Positions 28,355 through 38,267 are shown, counted from the first letter of the stretch. The stretch: DNA of 64,000 nt from Moraxellaceae bacterium (GCA_029267635.1 JAJUIK010000002.1:175981-239980); one strand, 5' to 3'. The notes: generated from the sequence alone by a model not told the origin. Program-made: numbers and translations.

Positions 28355-29572
28355 ATGGCTTTTAAAAATATTGCAGATCAAACCAACGGATTTTACATTC
28401 CTTGCGTCTCACTCTTTGGCCCAGGATGTGCCAAGGAAATTGGCAGCAAGGCCAAAGACCTCAATGCAAAAAAAGCACTCATCGTGACCGATGAAGGCCT
28501 GTACAAATTTGGTGTCGCGCATACCATTGCCGGCTATCTCACTGAAGCTGGTGTAGACAGTCATATTTTCCCGGGTGCCGAACCGAACCCGACCGATATT
28601 AACGTGCATAACGGCGTACAAGCCTACAATGATCATGACTGTGACTTTATTGTGTCTTTAGGCGGTGGCTCATCGCATGACTGCGCCAAAGGCATTGGCT
28701 TGGTCACCGCAGGTGGTGGACATATCCGTGATTATGAAGGCATCAACAAAAGCTCGGTTCCGATGACACCACTGATCGCTGTGAATACCACAGCGGGTAC
28801 CGCTTCAGAAATGACCCGTTTCTGTATCATCACCAATACTGATACCCATGTCAAAATGGCAATTGTTGACTGGCGCTGCACACCCTTAATCGCGATTGAT
28901 GATCCGAAACTGATGCTGGCCAAACCGGCAGGTCTCACCGCAGCGACTGGCATGGACGCCCTCACCCATGCCGTGGAAGCCTATGTATCCACCGCTGCCA
29001 ACCCAATTACCGATGCCTGTGCTGAAAAAGCCATCAGCATGATCAGCGAATGGTTACGTCCGGCCGTGGCCAATGGTGAAAACCTCGAAGCGCGTGATGC
29101 CATGAGTTATGCCCAGTATTTGGCCGGTATGGCATTCAACAATGCCTCACTTGGTTATGTGCACGCCATGGCGCACCAGCTGGGCGGTTTCTATAATCTG
29201 CCACATGGGGTGTGTAATGCGATTCTTCTGCCGCATGTCTGTGAGTTCAACCTGATTGCCTGCCCGGACCGTTATGCCAAAATTGCAGAATTAATGGGTG
29301 TCAATACCCAAGGTTTGACCGTGACTGAAGCAGCGCATGCCGCGATTCAGGCCATCCGTGAATTGTCCAGCTCGATTGGTATTCCTGCTGGTCTGGCCGA
29401 GTTGGGCGTAAAAGAGGAAGATCTGGGCATTATGGCGGAAAATGCACAAAAAGATGCCTGCATGCTCACCAACCCGCGCAAGGCCAACCACAGCCAAGTG
29501 GTCAATATGTTTAAAGCAGCCTTGAAAGCACCGCATGGCCAAGTTGTTAACCTGTTTAAAGCGGCGATGTAA
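28355..29572 (+). CDS. Iron-containing alcohol dehydrogenase (YiaY/AdhB type)
   Basis: A 405-residue NAD-dependent group III alcohol dehydrogenase. The NAD-binding turn is SLGGGSSHDCAKG, the cofactor contact is VNTTAGTASEMTRFC, and metal ligands lie in MDALTHAVEAYVS and VHAMAHQLGGFYNLPHGVCN. The start at ATG 28355 follows GAAGGAA with proper spacing; the open frame upstream is discarded. The C-terminus carries an extra copy of its last 13 residues. With the aldehyde dehydrogenase and GAF regulator nearby it most likely oxidises a short alcohol to the aldehyde. Confidence 0.92.
   Translation: MAFKNIADQTNGFYIPCVSLFGPGCAKEIGSKAKDLNAKKALIVTDEGLYKFGVAHTIAGYLTEAGVDSHIFPGAEPNPTDINVHNGVQAYNDHDCDFIVSLGGGSSHDCAKGIGLVTAGGGHIRDYEGINKSSVPMTPLIAVNTTAGTASEMTRFCIITNTDTHVKMAIVDWRCTPLIAIDDPKLMLAKPAGLTAATGMDALTHAVEAYVSTAANPITDACAEKAISMISEWLRPAVANGENLEARDAMSYAQYLAGMAFNNASLGYVHAMAHQLGGFYNLPHGVCNAILLPHVCEFNLIACPDRYAKIAELMGVNTQGLTVTEAAHAAIQAIRELSSSIGIPAGLAELGVKEEDLGIMAENAQKDACMLTNPRKANHSQVVNMFKAALKAPHGQVVNLFKAAM
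29489..29572 (+). repeat. Duplicated C-terminal tail in the alcohol dehydrogenase
   Basis: Two in-frame units, HSQVVNMFKAALKAP (29489-29533) and HGQVVNLFKAAM plus stop (29534-29572), are spaced 45 bp apart. Family members normally end after one such helix. Confidence 0.75.
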
Positions 29573-29608
29573 GTCTACACTCTCCTATTGGTAGCTTATC
29601 GCTTTTTC

Positions 29609-29642
29609 GGAAGACCATTCTGGTGGTCTTCCTTTTTTTTAT
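29609..29642 (+). terminator. Intrinsic terminator of the alcohol dehydrogenase
   Basis: The perfect 9-bp stem GGAAGACCA / TGGTCTTCC is followed by eight or more T. Confidence 0.92.
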
Positions 29643-29726
29643 TTTGCTATTATAAAAGCAACGATTGACAACTGATGTGCTTTATTGAAGGATGAAGCCA
29701 TTCTCTACAGGATTCTGCCGAAAATC

Positions 29727-30695
29727 ATGACAGAAACGTCGCATATATCACGTTACCATACAGACATTCTTGGCAATGGTTATCAACAACTCACCCTGCA
29801 TTTCCCAGATGACTATGATGGTCCTGTGGTTGCGACGCTCATCCGCAAAAAATCAGCAATATCGAGTAATAAAGCGGTTTTATATATTCATGGTTTTATC
29901 GATTACTTTTTCCAGACCGAAATGGCGGAACGCTTTAATCAGCAAGGCTATGATTTTTATGCGCTGGACTTGCGCAAATATGGTCGCTCCAAGCGTGCAC
30001 ATCAAACCTTGTTTACGGTACATGATTTAAGTGAATATGACCGGGAAATCAGCCGGGCTTTGCAGATTATTGGCGAAGAAGAACACGATTCCGTCTTGCT
30101 CGCCGGTCATTCTACCGGCGGCCTGATCTGTACTTTATATGCTGCCCGCCATCCCCAGCATCCTTTGCTCAAGGCACTGTGGCTCAACAGCCCGTTTTAT
30201 GATTTCAACACCGGCTTACTCAAGAAAAAACTGGGCATTCCGCTGTTAAGTAAAATTGGCAAACACCTGCCCAAGCTGCGCGTACCGAGCGGTTTAAATC
30301 CATGGTATGTTTCCAGCCTGCATCGCGCCTTTCACGGCGAATGGGATTTCAATTTACTGTGGAAACCCAAGTCTTATCCCACAGTGGCCCTGGGTTTTAT
30401 CCGTGCTATTTATCAGGCACAACAGGAGTTGCAACAAGGCGTCCGTCTTGCCATTCCCACCCTGATCATGCACTCAGATCAGAGCCGTTTTCCGAAAAGA
30501 TGGGGCATTCAGGCACAAAATAGCGATATTATCCTGGATGTGGACGACATCGCAAAGCAGGCTAAAAAATTACAAGGTGATGTCACTGTAATGACAATTC
30601 ATCACGGCGTGCACGATCTGGTCCTCTCCGGCCCCGCAGTTCGCGCATGGGTGTATCAGCAACTGTTTGGCTGGCTAGAAAGTAAAAACCTGTAA
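29727..30695 (+). CDS. Alpha/beta hydrolase (S33, lysophospholipase-like)
   Basis: A protein of about 322 residues. The oxyanion region is VLYIHGFIDYFFQ, the nucleophile elbow is LLAGHSTGGLICTLYA, the acid is likely in LIMHSDQSRFPKRW, and the base is in TIHHGVHDLVLS. YALDLRKYGRSKRAHQ is the PldB-type strand-4 motif. The frame is open from a TTG at 29685, but no good ribosome site precedes either start, so the N-terminus is uncertain. It lies between the alcohol dehydrogenase and the regulator, and could supply alcohol by hydrolysing an ester; that is inference. Confidence 0.75.
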   Translation: MTETSHISRYHTDILGNGYQQLTLHFPDDYDGPVVATLIRKKSAISSNKAVLYIHGFIDYFFQTEMAERFNQQGYDFYALDLRKYGRSKRAHQTLFTVHDLSEYDREISRALQIIGEEEHDSVLLAGHSTGGLICTLYAARHPQHPLLKALWLNSPFYDFNTGLLKKKLGIPLLSKIGKHLPKLRVPSGLNPWYVSSLHRAFHGEWDFNLLWKPKSYPTVALGFIRAIYQAQQELQQGVRLAIPTLIMHSDQSRFPKRWGIQAQNSDIILDVDDIAKQAKKLQGDVTVMTIHHGVHDLVLSGPAVRAWVYQQLFGWLESKNL

Positions 30696-30704
30696 GGGTT
30701 GTGC

Positions 30705-31889
30705 TTAGATCTCATGCTGATATTTTAACAGCCATTGATGCGCCGGGTGCTCTGCAGGCAGCAATTCAATCAGGCGTTCCACCGCATCAATCGCTTCCGG
30801 GAAATGCGCGACATGCTTCAATAAGGCATCGGCTTCATTGGCTTTAAAAATCACTTCACTCAGACGTGATTCCAGACAGGCACGCCAGGCGCACAGAAAT
30901 GGGCTTTCGGTTTTGGCCAGAAAAATGCCACTGCATAGTTTCAGCGCGGAATCGATATAACCCGCGTCCAGCGCACGTTCGGCCTGTAAAAAATCGGCTT
31001 CAATGTTGACCAGCAAACGGTAAGGCCGCGACCCCAGCATGCCCCCCAACACCTCGCGTAACTGCGACATTTCTGCTTTGAGCGTACCCATGCTGACCTT
31101 ACGCTCACCATATAAAGCCTGATGTAAATGATCCAGGTTCATCCCTTGTGGGCATAAGGCGAGAATGGTCAATATTTCAATCTGGCGTGGTGTCAAAACC
31201 AGTGTTTTACCATTAAATAGCACCTGAGGAACGGCAAAGGCACGGATATACAGCTGCTGTTTTTGGTGCTCCAAGAGCGCAGATTGCAAAATCGCCGCAC
31301 ACCGTTCTGCCGCCAGCAAACCCAGGCTGTTATGCTGATTCCATGTGGTCGAAAGATCAATCACTCCCAGCACCTGTTTGGAATAGGGATCCAGAATTGG
31401 CGCTGCATAACAGACCCAGTCGTGCACGGAACTCATGAAATGCTCATTGGAAAACACACAGCTCGACTGCTGGGTTTTTAACGACAAGGCCAGTGCATTG
31501 GTGCCAACCAGTTCCTCACGCCACTGACCACCTTCGACAAAATGCACCCGCTCTGCGGCACTGCGCATCTGCTGGCTGGATGCACTCCAAATGATGGTAC
31601 TGCCGACATCGCCCACTGCCAGCACCATCGAAGACTGTTCAGCAATATGGCGTAAATCTTCGGCACAATGGCTCAGCGCAATTTCTAATGCTGTAGGAGT
31701 TTTATGCGCACGGCTATCGGCCAAGGGCGCAGCCAAGCGATCTTTCGGAATTTCTGCCGAAACCGAACGTTGCCAGGAACTGGCAATACTTTGTCCGAGT
31801 TGTTGAGCATGTGTCGGCGACACGCTCAACTGCTGGCGCAGACCTTCAATACGGTCGCGCTGCTGCTGCAGTTCTAATTTTGTAAACAT
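30705..31889 (-). CDS. GAF-domain transcriptional regulator, AcoR-like sensor without the sigma-54 module
   Basis: A 394-residue protein. The N-terminus resembles the sensor half of AcoR-type activators: SIASSWQRSV, a GAF domain with GDVGSTIIWSASSQQMRSAAERV, the GTNALALSL motif, HFMSSVHDWVCYAAPILDP and LGVIDLSTTW. Instead of the AAA+ sigma-54 domain it has a winged-helix region (LTPRQIEILTILALCPQG, about 235-320) and a helical tail. It is divergent from the aldehyde dehydrogenase, so it most likely senses an aldehyde or alcohol and controls the flanking dehydrogenases through the GGTAGG repeats. Confidence 0.78.
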   Translation of the reverse strand: MFTKLELQQQRDRIEGLRQQLSVSPTHAQQLGQSIASSWQRSVSAEIPKDRLAAPLADSRAHKTPTALEIALSHCAEDLRHIAEQSSMVLAVGDVGSTIIWSASSQQMRSAAERVHFVEGGQWREELVGTNALALSLKTQQSSCVFSNEHFMSSVHDWVCYAAPILDPYSKQVLGVIDLSTTWNQHNSLGLLAAERCAAILQSALLEHQKQQLYIRAFAVPQVLFNGKTLVLTPRQIEILTILALCPQGMNLDHLHQALYGERKVSMGTLKAEMSQLREVLGGMLGSRPYRLLVNIEADFLQAERALDAGYIDSALKLCSGIFLAKTESPFLCAWRACLESRLSEVIFKANEADALLKHVAHFPEAIDAVERLIELLPAEHPAHQWLLKYQHEI

Positions 31890-31919
31890 TTGTACATTCC
31901 TTGTGACTTGTCCCGGATT

Positions 31920-31936
31920 CCTACCTTTTCCCTACC
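31920..31936 (-). promoter_or_regulatory. GGTAGG direct repeats between the regulator and aldehyde dehydrogenase
   Basis: CCTACC at 31920-31925 and 31931-31936 (GGTAGG on the minus strand) are spaced 11 bp, exactly as upstream of the alcohol dehydrogenase. They lie 31 bp before the regulator start and about 100 bp before the aldehyde dehydrogenase start. Confidence 0.55.
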
Positions 31937-32034
31937 TTATGCTGTTTATGCTAATCAAATAATGTACCAAAGTACCTTATACCAAAGCTGTAGATACTTT
32001 TCAGCTCATGAATTATAAGCAAAGGAATACTGAC

Positions 32035-33546
32035 ATGCGTTACCTCGACCCGAATCAACCTGGCTCAAAAGTCCAATTCAAAGCCCAATATGAAAACTTT
32101 ATTGGCGGTCAATGGGTGGCTCCTGTAAAAGGAGAATACTTCGAAAATATTTCCCCTGTCGATGGAAAAGTGTTTACCAAAGTGCCGCGTTCTTCAGCGG
32201 AAGACATCGAACTGGCGCTGGATGCAGCGCATAAAGCCAAAGCCAGCTGGAACAAAACCTCCGCGACCACACGTTCTAACCTGTTGCTAAAGATTGCCGA
32301 CCGTCTGGAACAAAATCTGGAAATGCTGGCGGTAGCCGAAACTTGGGACAATGGTAAACCGGTACGTGAAACACTCGCAGCGGATATTCCATTGACGATT
32401 GACCATTTCCGTTATTTCGCCAGCTGCATCCGTGCACAGGAAGGCGGTATTTCCGAAATTGATGAAGATACTATCGCTTACCACTTCCATGAACCGCTGG
32501 GTGTGGTGGGTCAGATTATTCCTTGGAACTTCCCGATCCTGATGGCAGCATGGAAACTGGCTCCCGCTTTGGCTGCAGGAAACTGTATTGTGCTCAAACC
32601 GGCAGAACAAACGCCGGTCAGTATTCTGGTATTGGTTGAGTTGATCCAGGATTTGTTACCGCCTGGTGTGCTGAATATCGTGAATGGTTATGGTGTTGAA
32701 GTTGGCCGTCCATTGGCGACCAATCCGCGCATTGCCAAAATTGCCTTTACTGGTTCTACCCAGGTCGGCCAGCTCATCATGCAATATGCCACGGAAAATA
32801 TTATTCCGGTCACGCTGGAACTCGGCGGTAAATCTCCAAACATTTTCTTTGAAGATGTCATGGCACAGGAAGATGACTATCTGGACAAAGCGCTGGAAGG
32901 TTTTGCCATGTTTGCCCTGAACCAGGGTGAAATTTGTACCTGCCCTTCTCGTGCACTGATTCAGGAAAGTATCGCGGATCAATTCTTGGAAAAAGCCATT
33001 GAACGGGTAAAACGTATCAAAACTGGCCATCCGCTCGATACCGAAACCATGATTGGTGCGCAGGCTTCCCAGGAGCAGCAGGACAAAATTCTCGGTTGTA
33101 TCGCCACAGGCCGTAATGAGGGTGCTCAAGTCTTGACCGGTGGCGGTGCTCGTCAGGAAGTTGGCAGTGGTTTCTATATCGAACCGACAATTTTCAAAGG
33201 CGACAACAGCATGAAAATCTTCCAGGAAGAGATTTTCGGGCCGGTGCTTTCCGTGACTACGTTCAAAGATTTTGATGAAGCCATCAAAATTGCCAATGAT
33301 ACGATTTATGGTCTCGGTGCCGGTGTCTGGTCACGTTCAGCACATACCTCCTACCGTGCGGGTCGAGCAATTGAAGCCGGTCGGGTCTGGACCAACTGTT
33401 ACCACATCTATCCAGCGCATGCGGCGTTTGGTGGTTACAAAAAATCAGGTATCGGTCGTGAAAACCACAAAATGATGCTGGATCATTACCAGCAAACCAA
33501 AAACCTGTTGGTCAGTTACTCAACCAAACCTGCCGGTTTCTTCTAA
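32035..33546 (+). CDS. Aldehyde dehydrogenase (AldB/AcoD/ExaC type)
   Basis: A 503-residue NAD(P)-dependent aldehyde dehydrogenase. It has [20 protein letters not shown], the cofactor loop FTGSTQVGQ, Glu in [14 protein letters not shown] and the catalytic Cys in [13 protein letters not shown]. The ICTCPSR form is typical of the acetaldehyde dehydrogenases of this subgroup. ATG 32035 follows AAAGGAA at good spacing. It should oxidise the aldehyde made by the nearby alcohol dehydrogenase to the acid in the cytosol. Confidence 0.94.
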   Translation: MRYLDPNQPGSKVQFKAQYENFIGGQWVAPVKGEYFENISPVDGKVFTKVPRSSAEDIELALDAAHKAKASWNKTSATTRSNLLLKIADRLEQNLEMLAVAETWDNGKPVRETLAADIPLTIDHFRYFASCIRAQEGGISEIDEDTIAYHFHEPLGVVGQIIPWNFPILMAAWKLAPALAAGNCIVLKPAEQTPVSILVLVELIQDLLPPGVLNIVNGYGVEVGRPLATNPRIAKIAFTGSTQVGQLIMQYATENIIPVTLELGGKSPNIFFEDVMAQEDDYLDKALEGFAMFALNQGEICTCPSRALIQESIADQFLEKAIERVKRIKTGHPLDTETMIGAQASQEQQDKILGCIATGRNEGAQVLTGGGARQEVGSGFYIEPTIFKGDNSMKIFQEEIFGPVLSVTTFKDFDEAIKIANDTIYGLGAGVWSRSAHTSYRAGRAIEAGRVWTNCYHIYPAHAAFGGYKKSGIGRENHKMMLDHYQQTKNLLVSYSTKPAGFF

Positions 33547-33573
33547 CCGGATCAACAGAAACTGCACAAACAA

Positions 33574-33602
33574 CCGGATGGCATGCTCCATCCGGCTTTT
33601 AT
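33574..33602 (+). terminator. Intrinsic terminator of the aldehyde dehydrogenase
   Basis: The perfect 8-bp stem CCGGATGG / CCATCCGG with a CATGCT loop is followed by CTTTTATT. Confidence 0.82.
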
Positions 33603-33624
33603 TGGCGTCCTTACAAGTGATCAA

Positions 33625-33978
33625 TTACTCGGTTCTTAGTTGCAATGCGGTGAATTCATGAAAGGCTTCAATCGCATTTGCCGCAAACATCAACGAGGGG
33701 CCACCGCCCATCAGCACGGCCACACCCAGTACTTCATTTAATTCCTCAAAACTTGCACCCAGTTTGACCAATGCCTTGGTATGAAAACCAATACAGCCAT
33801 CACAACGGTTCGCCACCCCAATCGCCAGCGCAATAAACTCTTTGGTTTTTGGATCCAGGACACCCTCTTTTAAAGCATTCTGGCTCAGCGCATGAAAACT
33901 CTGCATCAAATCCGGAGATTCTTTATGCAAATGTTTTAAATTCTTAGAAATAGAATGGGTCAGTTCGTTATAAGACAT
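33625..33978 (-). CDS. Carboxymuconolactone decarboxylase/AhpD-like protein
   Basis: A 117-residue helical protein with the redox motif CDGCIGFH (CxxC plus His), as in AhpD, followed by the GASFEELNEVLGVAVLMGGG helix. The Cys pair points to peroxidase or thiol redox activity rather than the PcaC decarboxylase reaction. It is convergent with the aldehyde dehydrogenase and has no partner peroxidase beside it. Confidence 0.85.
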   Translation of the reverse strand: MSYNELTHSISKNLKHLHKESPDLMQSFHALSQNALKEGVLDPKTKEFIALAIGVANRCDGCIGFHTKALVKLGASFEELNEVLGVAVLMGGGPSLMFAANAIEAFHEFTALQLRTE

Positions 33979-34124
33979 CAGATATGATCCTCAGGACTGG
34001 ATTAAAATATTAATATACATTTTTATAATATATTTATTTGTTTATCTCTATTCAAAAATCTGATTGGCTTTTGCTCGAGTTTTGCTTATGTTGAAGTTAA
34101 CAACTCTGCACCGCATCTATTCAC

Positions 34125-34841
34125 ATGCATACATTTAATTTACCGAAAACCATTTATGCCATTCAACATCTGGCTTTTGAAGATTTAGGCTCGCTTGAAG
34201 ACTTATTTTATCAACTCGGCTACCGGGTACGTTATTTTGAAGCTGGCGTGGATGATTTACGTCAGGCACTTGAATTTGAAGGATTGACGATCATATTGGG
34301 CGGGCCGATTGGTGTCTATGACACTGCAGACTACCCTTTTTTGACGGATGAAATTGAATTACTGAAAAAACGTCTGGCACAAAATCTGCCAACACTAGGC
34401 ATCTGTCTGGGTGCACAATTGATTGCGCATGCTTTAGGAGCCACAGTCTATGCCGGAGCTACAAAAGAAATTGGCTGGAGCCGTTTAAATCTGCTGCCTA
34501 TGGCAAATAATCCACTTCAGAATTTAGAAGACACCCCGGTATTACACTGGCATGGCGATACTTTTGATTTACCCACTGAGGCAACATTGCTCGCCAGTAC
34601 CAATGCTTACCCACATCAGGCCTTTGCGGTAGGTAGAAATATTTTGGCCTTACAATTCCATCTGGAAATTGCCGGTGAGTTTTTTGAGAAATGGTTAATT
34701 GGACATACGGCTGAGTTACGTCAAACACAAATTTCTATTCCTGCTTTACGCCAGGACAACCAGCGCTATGCTGCGGCACTAGAAAGACAGGCCAAACGCA
34801 TTATTCAAGGTTTTCTTGAGCGGATTGGTACGACCTCATAA
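34125..34841 (+). CDS. Class I glutamine amidotransferase-like protein
   Basis: A 238-residue GATase1 domain with nucleophile Cys in LGICLGAQLIAHALGA and the His-x-Glu pair in LALQFHLEIAGEF. There is no synthase domain, so it belongs to the stand-alone GMP-synthase-like group whose acceptor is unknown. A helical tail of about 50 residues follows the catalytic domain. It is monocistronic, convergent with yceI through a shared terminator. Confidence 0.85.
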   Translation: MHTFNLPKTIYAIQHLAFEDLGSLEDLFYQLGYRVRYFEAGVDDLRQALEFEGLTIILGGPIGVYDTADYPFLTDEIELLKKRLAQNLPTLGICLGAQLIAHALGATVYAGATKEIGWSRLNLLPMANNPLQNLEDTPVLHWHGDTFDLPTEATLLASTNAYPHQAFAVGRNILALQFHLEIAGEFFEKWLIGHTAELRQTQISIPALRQDNQRYAAALERQAKRIIQGFLERIGTTS

Positions 34842-34854
34842 TTTTTTGCAAAAT

Positions 34855-34882
34855 AAAAAAGCACCCGATTAGGTGCTTTTTA
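34855..34882. terminator. Bidirectional terminator between the amidotransferase and yceI
   Basis: AAAAGCACC / GGTGCTTTT with a CGATTA loop has flanking A and T runs that serve both strands. Genes on both sides end into it. Confidence 0.85.
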
Positions 34883-34903
34883 AAAACTAAAAACTCAAAC
34901 TGA

Positions 34904-35491
34904 TTATTTTTGTGCCGGTACAGAAGCTTCAGTGGTGATATTTACAGTGATTTTGTCACCCACATTTGGCACATAAGCACCTACACCAAATGCAGAACGA
35001 TCAAATGAAGTCGTCGCATTGAAACCAATCGCTTGTGCTTTGGTCATTGGGTGTTCGCCTTGTTTGTTCAACACAGCATTCAACACCACTGGCTTGGTGA
35101 TATTTTTAATAGTCAAGTCACCCGTAATTTTGTATTTGTTTTTGCCCAAAGCCTGAACTTTAGTACTTTTGAAGGTAATGTTTGGATATTTTGCTGCATC
35201 AAAGAAATCTGCAGTTTTCAAATGATCATCCAATGCTTTTACGTTGGTATTCAAACTTGCCAATGGAATGGTTACATTCACTGAAGAATTAGATGGTTTA
35301 GCATTATCTACATTGATCGTACCCTGAATATCAGAGAAGTTCGCAGATGGTGTAGAGAAACCAAAGTGATTCCAAGAGAATACTGTAGCCGTATGCGTTG
35401 GATCAATTTGATACGCAACTGGCTTTGCAAAAGTGAATGTTGTTGCTGTTGCAACAGCTAAACCAAGGCTTAACGCTTTCAAAGAAGTCAT
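34904..35491 (-). CDS. YceI family periplasmic protein
   Basis: A 195-residue protein with a Sec signal peptide (MTSLKALSLGLAVATATTFT, cleavage likely after TFA). The mature part starts YQIDPTHTATVFSWNHFGFS, the YceI hallmark, and continues with the lipocalin-like strands GTINVDNAKPSNSSVNVTIP and KYPNITFKSTKVQALGKNKY. YceI proteins bind isoprenoid or other hydrophobic molecules. It has a single transcript with a striking palindrome 63-93 bp upstream of the start. Confidence 0.9.
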   Translation of the reverse strand: MTSLKALSLGLAVATATTFTFAKPVAYQIDPTHTATVFSWNHFGFSTPSANFSDIQGTINVDNAKPSNSSVNVTIPLASLNTNVKALDDHLKTADFFDAAKYPNITFKSTKVQALGKNKYKITGDLTIKNITKPVVLNAVLNKQGEHPMTKAQAIGFNATTSFDRSAFGVGAYVPNVGDKITVNITTEASVPAQK

Positions 35492-35553
35492 TATTTTCTA
35501 TCTCAACTATAAGAATAAGCATTATTTTAGGGATTATTAGAGGGATTACAGCG

Positions 35554-35584
35554 CTATAGATAAAACGTATCGTTTTATCTATAG
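35554..35584. promoter_or_regulatory. Perfect 31-bp palindrome upstream of yceI
   Basis: CTATAGATAAAACG (35554-35567) and CGTTTTATCTATAG (35571-35584) are perfect 14-bp arms around TAT. There is no T run beyond the arms as a terminator would have, so an operator for a dimeric regulator is more likely. The regulator is unknown. Confidence 0.55.
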
Positions 35585-35715
35585 AACAAAACTGTGTATT
35601 TTCTCTATTGCGAAAAATTCCTTTTTTAATTTATAGGGCTTTCGTGCCTTCAAAACCTGCATCTGTATATTTTTTGTTATTTATGCTGTTAAAAATCATT
35701 TCCTTAAAAGCACAA

Positions 35716-35742
35716 AACAAAAACGCCCCGTAGGGCGTTCTT
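35716..35742 (-). terminator. Intrinsic terminator of tkt
   Basis: The stem AACGCCC / GGGCGTT with a 4-nt loop is followed on the minus strand by TTTGTTTTG, 16 bp after the tkt stop codon. Confidence 0.8.
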
Positions 35743-35757
35743 TTCTAATAGCGTCAG

Positions 35758-37746
35758 TTACGCAGTTAATTCTTTCACCGCAGCAACCACGGCTTCCGTG
35801 GTAATACCGAAGTGCTGGAACAGATCTTTGGCTGGTGCAGATTCGCCATAAGTCATCATGCCGATAACTTTGCCATCCAGACCGACAAATTTCCACCAGT
35901 AGTCCACATGCGCCGCTTCAACCGCAACACGCGCACGAATCGCTGATGGTAATACCGCTTCACGGTAAGCGGCATCTTGCTTCATGAATTCTTCCGCACA
36001 TGGCATAGACACCACACGTACACCGTCAAGCTGTGCATAGGCTTCCATCGCCAATGAAACTTCCGAACCCGTCGCGATAATAATTGCTTTCAATTCGCCT
36101 TTTTCTTCAGCCAGGACATAACCACCTTTCGCCACGTTCTCAATTTGCGCTTGAGTACGGGTTTGGAATGGTAAATTTTGACGCGAGAAGATCAAAGCGG
36201 TTGGACCTTCTTTACGCACTAACGCAGATTTCCAGGCAATAGCCGATTCGATGGTATCCGCTGGACGCCAGGTATTCAGATTTGGTGTACCACGCAATGA
36301 TGCGATCTGTTCAATCGGTTGGTGTGTTGGACCATCTTCACCCAGACCAATCGAGTCATGCGTATACACATGGATCACGCGCTGTTTCATCAATGCCGAC
36401 ATACGTACCGCATTACGCGCATATTCCATAAACATCAGGAAGGTAGCGACATAAGGAATGAAACCGCCATGCAGCGCAACACCGTTAGCAATCGCAGTCA
36501 TACCAAACTCACGTACACCATAGTGTACGTAATTACCGGCTGGATTGTCCTGCACACCTTGACAGCCTTTCCATAAAGTTAGGTTAGAACCTGCTAAGTC
36601 TGCAGAACCACCCAACAATTCAGGCAATAATGGACCAAACGCTTGTAAAGTATTTTGGCTGGCTTTACGCGATGCCACAGTTTCTGCTTTGGCATTTACT
36701 TCGGCAATATAGGCATCGGCTTGCGCCAAGAATTCTGCTGGTAATTCACCTGAAATACGGCGTAAAAGTTCAGCAGCTTCGGTTGGATATTTTGTTTGAT
36801 ACTGAGCAAAGATTTCGTTCCAGGCCGCTTCAGCTTCAGCACCTTTGGCTTTCGCATCCCATGCCGCATACACGTCAGCCGGAATCACAAATGGCTCATC
36901 TGTCCAGCCCAATGCTTCACGGGTCAAGGTGATTTCATCATTGCCCAATGGCGCACCGTGACAGTCTTCTTTACCCTGTTTATTTGGAGAACCTAAACCG
37001 ATAATGGTTTTACAGATAATAATGGTTGGTTTCTTCGTTTCTGCTTTCGCTGCAACAGTCGCTTGGCGGATCGCATCAGCATCATGACCATCAACACGGA
37101 TAACTTGCCAGCCATATGATTCAAAACGTTTTTGGGTGTCGTCAGAGAACCAGCCCTCAACTTCACCATCAATCGAAATGCCGTTGTCATCATAGTAAGC
37201 AATCAGTTTACCCAGTTCCAGCGTTCCCGCCAAAGAACAGACTTCGTGCGAAATGCCTTCCATCAAGCAGCCATCACCGAGGAAACAATAGGTGTAATGA
37301 TCTACAATTTTGATGTCATCTTTGTTGAATTGTGCCGCTAGAGTTTTTTCAGCTAAAGCGAAGCCCACTGCATTGGCAATCCCCTGACCTAAAGGACCTG
37401 TAGTGGTTTCTACGCCCGGTGCATAACCATATTCTGGATGGCCCGGGGTTTTAGAATGTAATTGACGGAACTGTTTAAGATCTTCAATGGAAAGCTCATA
37501 ACCGGTTAAATGCAATAAAGCATAGTGCAGCATTGAACCATGACCATTGGACAATACAAAACGGTCACGGTTTGCCCATTGCGGATTGCTTGGGTTATGG
37601 TTTAAAAATTCACGCCACACCACATCTGCGATATCTGCCATCCCCATCGGTGCACCTGGATGTCCTGAGTTGGCTTTTTGCACAGCATCCATCGCCAGCA
37701 CACGAATTGCATTTGCAATACGACGTTCGTTCAAAGGGGTCGTCAT
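35758..37746 (-). CDS. tkt: Transketolase
   Basis: A 662-residue thiamine-diphosphate enzyme of the pentose phosphate pathway. It has [19 protein letters not shown] at the N-terminus, the ThDP motif [18 protein letters not shown], the catalytic His loop [19 protein letters not shown] and the C-terminal domain [15 protein letters not shown]. The length and domain order are normal. With transaldolase in the same window it covers both non-oxidative pentose phosphate enzymes. Confidence 0.97.
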   Translation of the reverse strand: MTTPLNERRIANAIRVLAMDAVQKANSGHPGAPMGMADIADVVWREFLNHNPSNPQWANRDRFVLSNGHGSMLHYALLHLTGYELSIEDLKQFRQLHSKTPGHPEYGYAPGVETTTGPLGQGIANAVGFALAEKTLAAQFNKDDIKIVDHYTYCFLGDGCLMEGISHEVCSLAGTLELGKLIAYYDDNGISIDGEVEGWFSDDTQKRFESYGWQVIRVDGHDADAIRQATVAAKAETKKPTIIICKTIIGLGSPNKQGKEDCHGAPLGNDEITLTREALGWTDEPFVIPADVYAAWDAKAKGAEAEAAWNEIFAQYQTKYPTEAAELLRRISGELPAEFLAQADAYIAEVNAKAETVASRKASQNTLQAFGPLLPELLGGSADLAGSNLTLWKGCQGVQDNPAGNYVHYGVREFGMTAIANGVALHGGFIPYVATFLMFMEYARNAVRMSALMKQRVIHVYTHDSIGLGEDGPTHQPIEQIASLRGTPNLNTWRPADTIESAIAWKSALVRKEGPTALIFSRQNLPFQTRTQAQIENVAKGGYVLAEEKGELKAIIIATGSEVSLAMEAYAQLDGVRVVSMPCAEEFMKQDAAYREAVLPSAIRARVAVEAAHVDYWWKFVGLDGKVIGMMTYGESAPAKDLFQHFGITTEAVVAAVKELTA

Positions 37747-38267
37747 AGGTCAGATTCCAAATTAGCGTTTAAAGAGAATATGAATCGAAGAATTCAAAAT
37801 TGCGTCTATTGTCTTAAAAAATGTGCACAGGGTAAAGTCTAGAGCTGTGAATAGTGCCGGTTTTTTTAAATCATCGCGATTTAGAGGTAGAAATTCTAAT
37901 AAAATAAGGTACATTTATTTTGCTTTGCACCCTGCTCTGCTAGTGCTTTCAACATCAGGATTCATACTAAGATCAACCCAAAAATGAATATTATTCAGCT
38001 TTAAAATATAAGTTTTAAAAACACTCAATTTAGCAACAATGCTCAAATGTTGGATAAGAATCGTAATTGTAGAACTTCATTTTGCACAAAATCTGGGTAC
38101 TGAACCGTGCTGATTTACCCTCTGAGCTGAATATAACCACACTGTACATAGTGATTAAAATGCAATGAGATTGAAATAAATTCATCCAATTTGGTCAGGT
38201 TAAGCTAGTCCTAAAGTCGAACTCGATGTAACATATTGCGTCTTTTGAAATAACTGTGATAGGACTT
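37747..38267. other. Intergenic region between tkt and metK
   Basis: This 521-bp divergent promoter region is AT-rich. I see no gene, tRNA or strong hairpin, and no recognisable SAM riboswitch. It must contain both the tkt and metK promoters. Confidence 0.5.

Noticed and set aside
37747..38267. SAM riboswitch upstream of metK
   Set aside because: No SAM-I, SAM-II or similar aptamer pattern or terminator hairpin could be found in the leader.
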